Shown here: positions 63,567 to 64,000 of the stretch, piece after piece
How positions within the stretch are numbered: position 1 is the first letter of the stretch
Layout: each line of letters starts with the position of its first letter
Assembly: GCA_964578175.1 (NCBI GenBank)
Contig: CAZOBH010000001.1
Coordinates: forward strand, 1 to 64,000
Direction: 5' to 3'
Length of the DNA stretch: 64,000 bases
DNA from: RUG11788 sp964578175
GTDB lineage: Bacteria > Bacillota_I > Bacilli_A > RF39 > UBA660
Notes under the pieces: generated by a model
The model's database searches: none
Told to the model about the DNA's origin: nothing
What the model saw: the letters and a program-made list of their open reading frames with translations, nothing else
Translations under genes and position numbers: made by a program

Positions 63567-64000
63567 ATGCACGATACTATAGCTTGTATATCAACAGCAC
63601 TAGGAATAGGAGCAATTTCAATAGTTCGAGTAAGCGGAGAAGACTCAATTAATATAGTTAATTCAATTTTTAAAGGAAAAGATTTAAACAAAGTCGAAAG
63701 TCATACTATTAATTATGGTCATATTATTGATAAGAGTGAAATAATAGATGAAGTATTGGTTAGTGTAATGAAAGCACCAAAAACATTTACTACAGAGGAT
63801 ATAGTAGAAATTAACTGTCATGGTGGAATTGCAACAACAAATAAAGTGCTTGAATTATTGCTTTTAAAAGGTGCAAGATTAGCAACTCCAGGAGAATTTA
63901 CAAAAAGGGCATTTTTAAATGGTAGAATAGATTTAGTAGAAGCTGAATCAGTAATGGATGTAATAAATGCAAAAACAGACCAATCACGAAAATTATCTAT
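63567..64000 (+). CDS. mnmE: tRNA modification GTPase MnmE, partial (C-terminus outside window)
   Basis: First 144 residues: MHDTIACISTALGIGAISIVRVSG, then CHGGIATTNKVLELLL and ATPGEFTKRAFLNGRIDLVEAE, the folate-binding N-domain and the start of the helical domain. With MnmG it modifies wobble uridines. GGGGTGAT precedes the ATG. Next genes in Bacilli are mnmG, rsmG, noc, parA and parB, which would bind the palindromes at 51.3-51.8 kb. Confidence 0.95.
   Translation, partial: MHDTIACISTALGIGAISIVRVSGEDSINIVNSIFKGKDLNKVESHTINYGHIIDKSEIIDEVLVSVMKAPKTFTTEDIVEINCHGGIATTNKVLELLLLKGARLATPGEFTKRAFLNGRIDLVEAESVMDVINAKTDQSRKLS

Noticed and set aside
1..64000. Mollicute code with TGA as Trp
   Set aside because: TGA ends dnaX, mfd, ricT and others, while Trp codons in rpoD and elsewhere are TGG.
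1..64000. Mobile elements, CRISPR arrays, tRNA or rRNA genes
   Set aside because: No transposase, integrase or phage genes, no spaced direct repeats of array type, and the few gaps long enough for RNA genes are explained by the origin, parS island, T-box and SRP RNA.

Overview
The window is the replication-origin region of a low-GC (roughly 25-30% G+C by eye), cell-walled member of the Bacilli, probably one of the uncultured lineages near Erysipelotrichales/RF39/Mollicutes. Evidence for this: the gene order around dnaA-dnaN-recF-gyrB-gyrA matches Bacilli; the RNA polymerase delta subunit gene, DUF1146, SpoVG, RicT and ComK-family genes are present; and a T-box leader, a CIRCE element, parS sites and Noc-type sites occur. 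Cell-wall genes (murA, tagO) argue against a true mollicute. TGA is used as a stop (for example dnaX, mfd) and Trp is TGG, so the code is standard. Most starts follow an AGGTGAT-like ribosome binding site.

Layout. Nearly everything left of about 61.2 kb is on the minus strand and everything right of it on the plus strand, so replication forks diverge from the dnaA-rpmH gap. From right to left: mnmE (partial), jag, yidC, rnpA, rpmH (plus); origin; dnaA, dnaN, a ComK-family gene, recF, gyrB, gyrA, SRP RNA, tadA; a 0.5-kb non-coding island of parS and Noc-type palindromes; dnaX, ebfC, recR, holB, ricT, tRNA methyltransferase, rsmI, pth, mfd, an unknown gene, a T-box leader and metG, tatD, a 3D-domain protein, rsmA, sigma-A, spoVG; the DHH phosphodiesterase-rplI-dnaB-M23-walJ-rlmH operon; an amidase and ung; lemA (the only plus-strand gene seen on the left arm); pta, DUF1934-argS, rpoE, prfA-prmC, murA, rpmE, rpiB-DUF1146, tagO, hpf, secA; lon under a CIRCE operator, DUF1653, a phospholipase C-like protein; an envelope cassette (substrate-binding/VWA protein, XpaC-like, second substrate-binding protein, SPFH protein, transglutaminase-like protein); then gltX, cysS, a degenerate YugP-like protein and a zinc-ribbon protein cut by the window edge.

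How the genes work together. Most of the window is housekeeping: replication initiation, clamp loading, repair (Mfd, RecR, RecF, Ung), translation (five aminoacyl-tRNA synthetase, modification and release-factor groups), secretion (SecA, YidC, SRP RNA) and wall synthesis. Points that depart from the usual Bacilli plan: (1) the housekeeping sigma factor carries an in-frame insertion of about 130 residues that separates region 4.1 from region 4.2; (2) three perfect parS sites alternate with four Noc-type sites in one 482-bp stretch; (3) a ComK-family regulator sits between dnaN and recF, where yaaA is usual; (4) the gene at the gdpP position encodes only the DHH-DHHA1 half; (5) the five-protein surface-facing cassette has no function that can be assigned from sequence. 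I see no mobile elements, CRISPR arrays, tRNAs or rRNAs.
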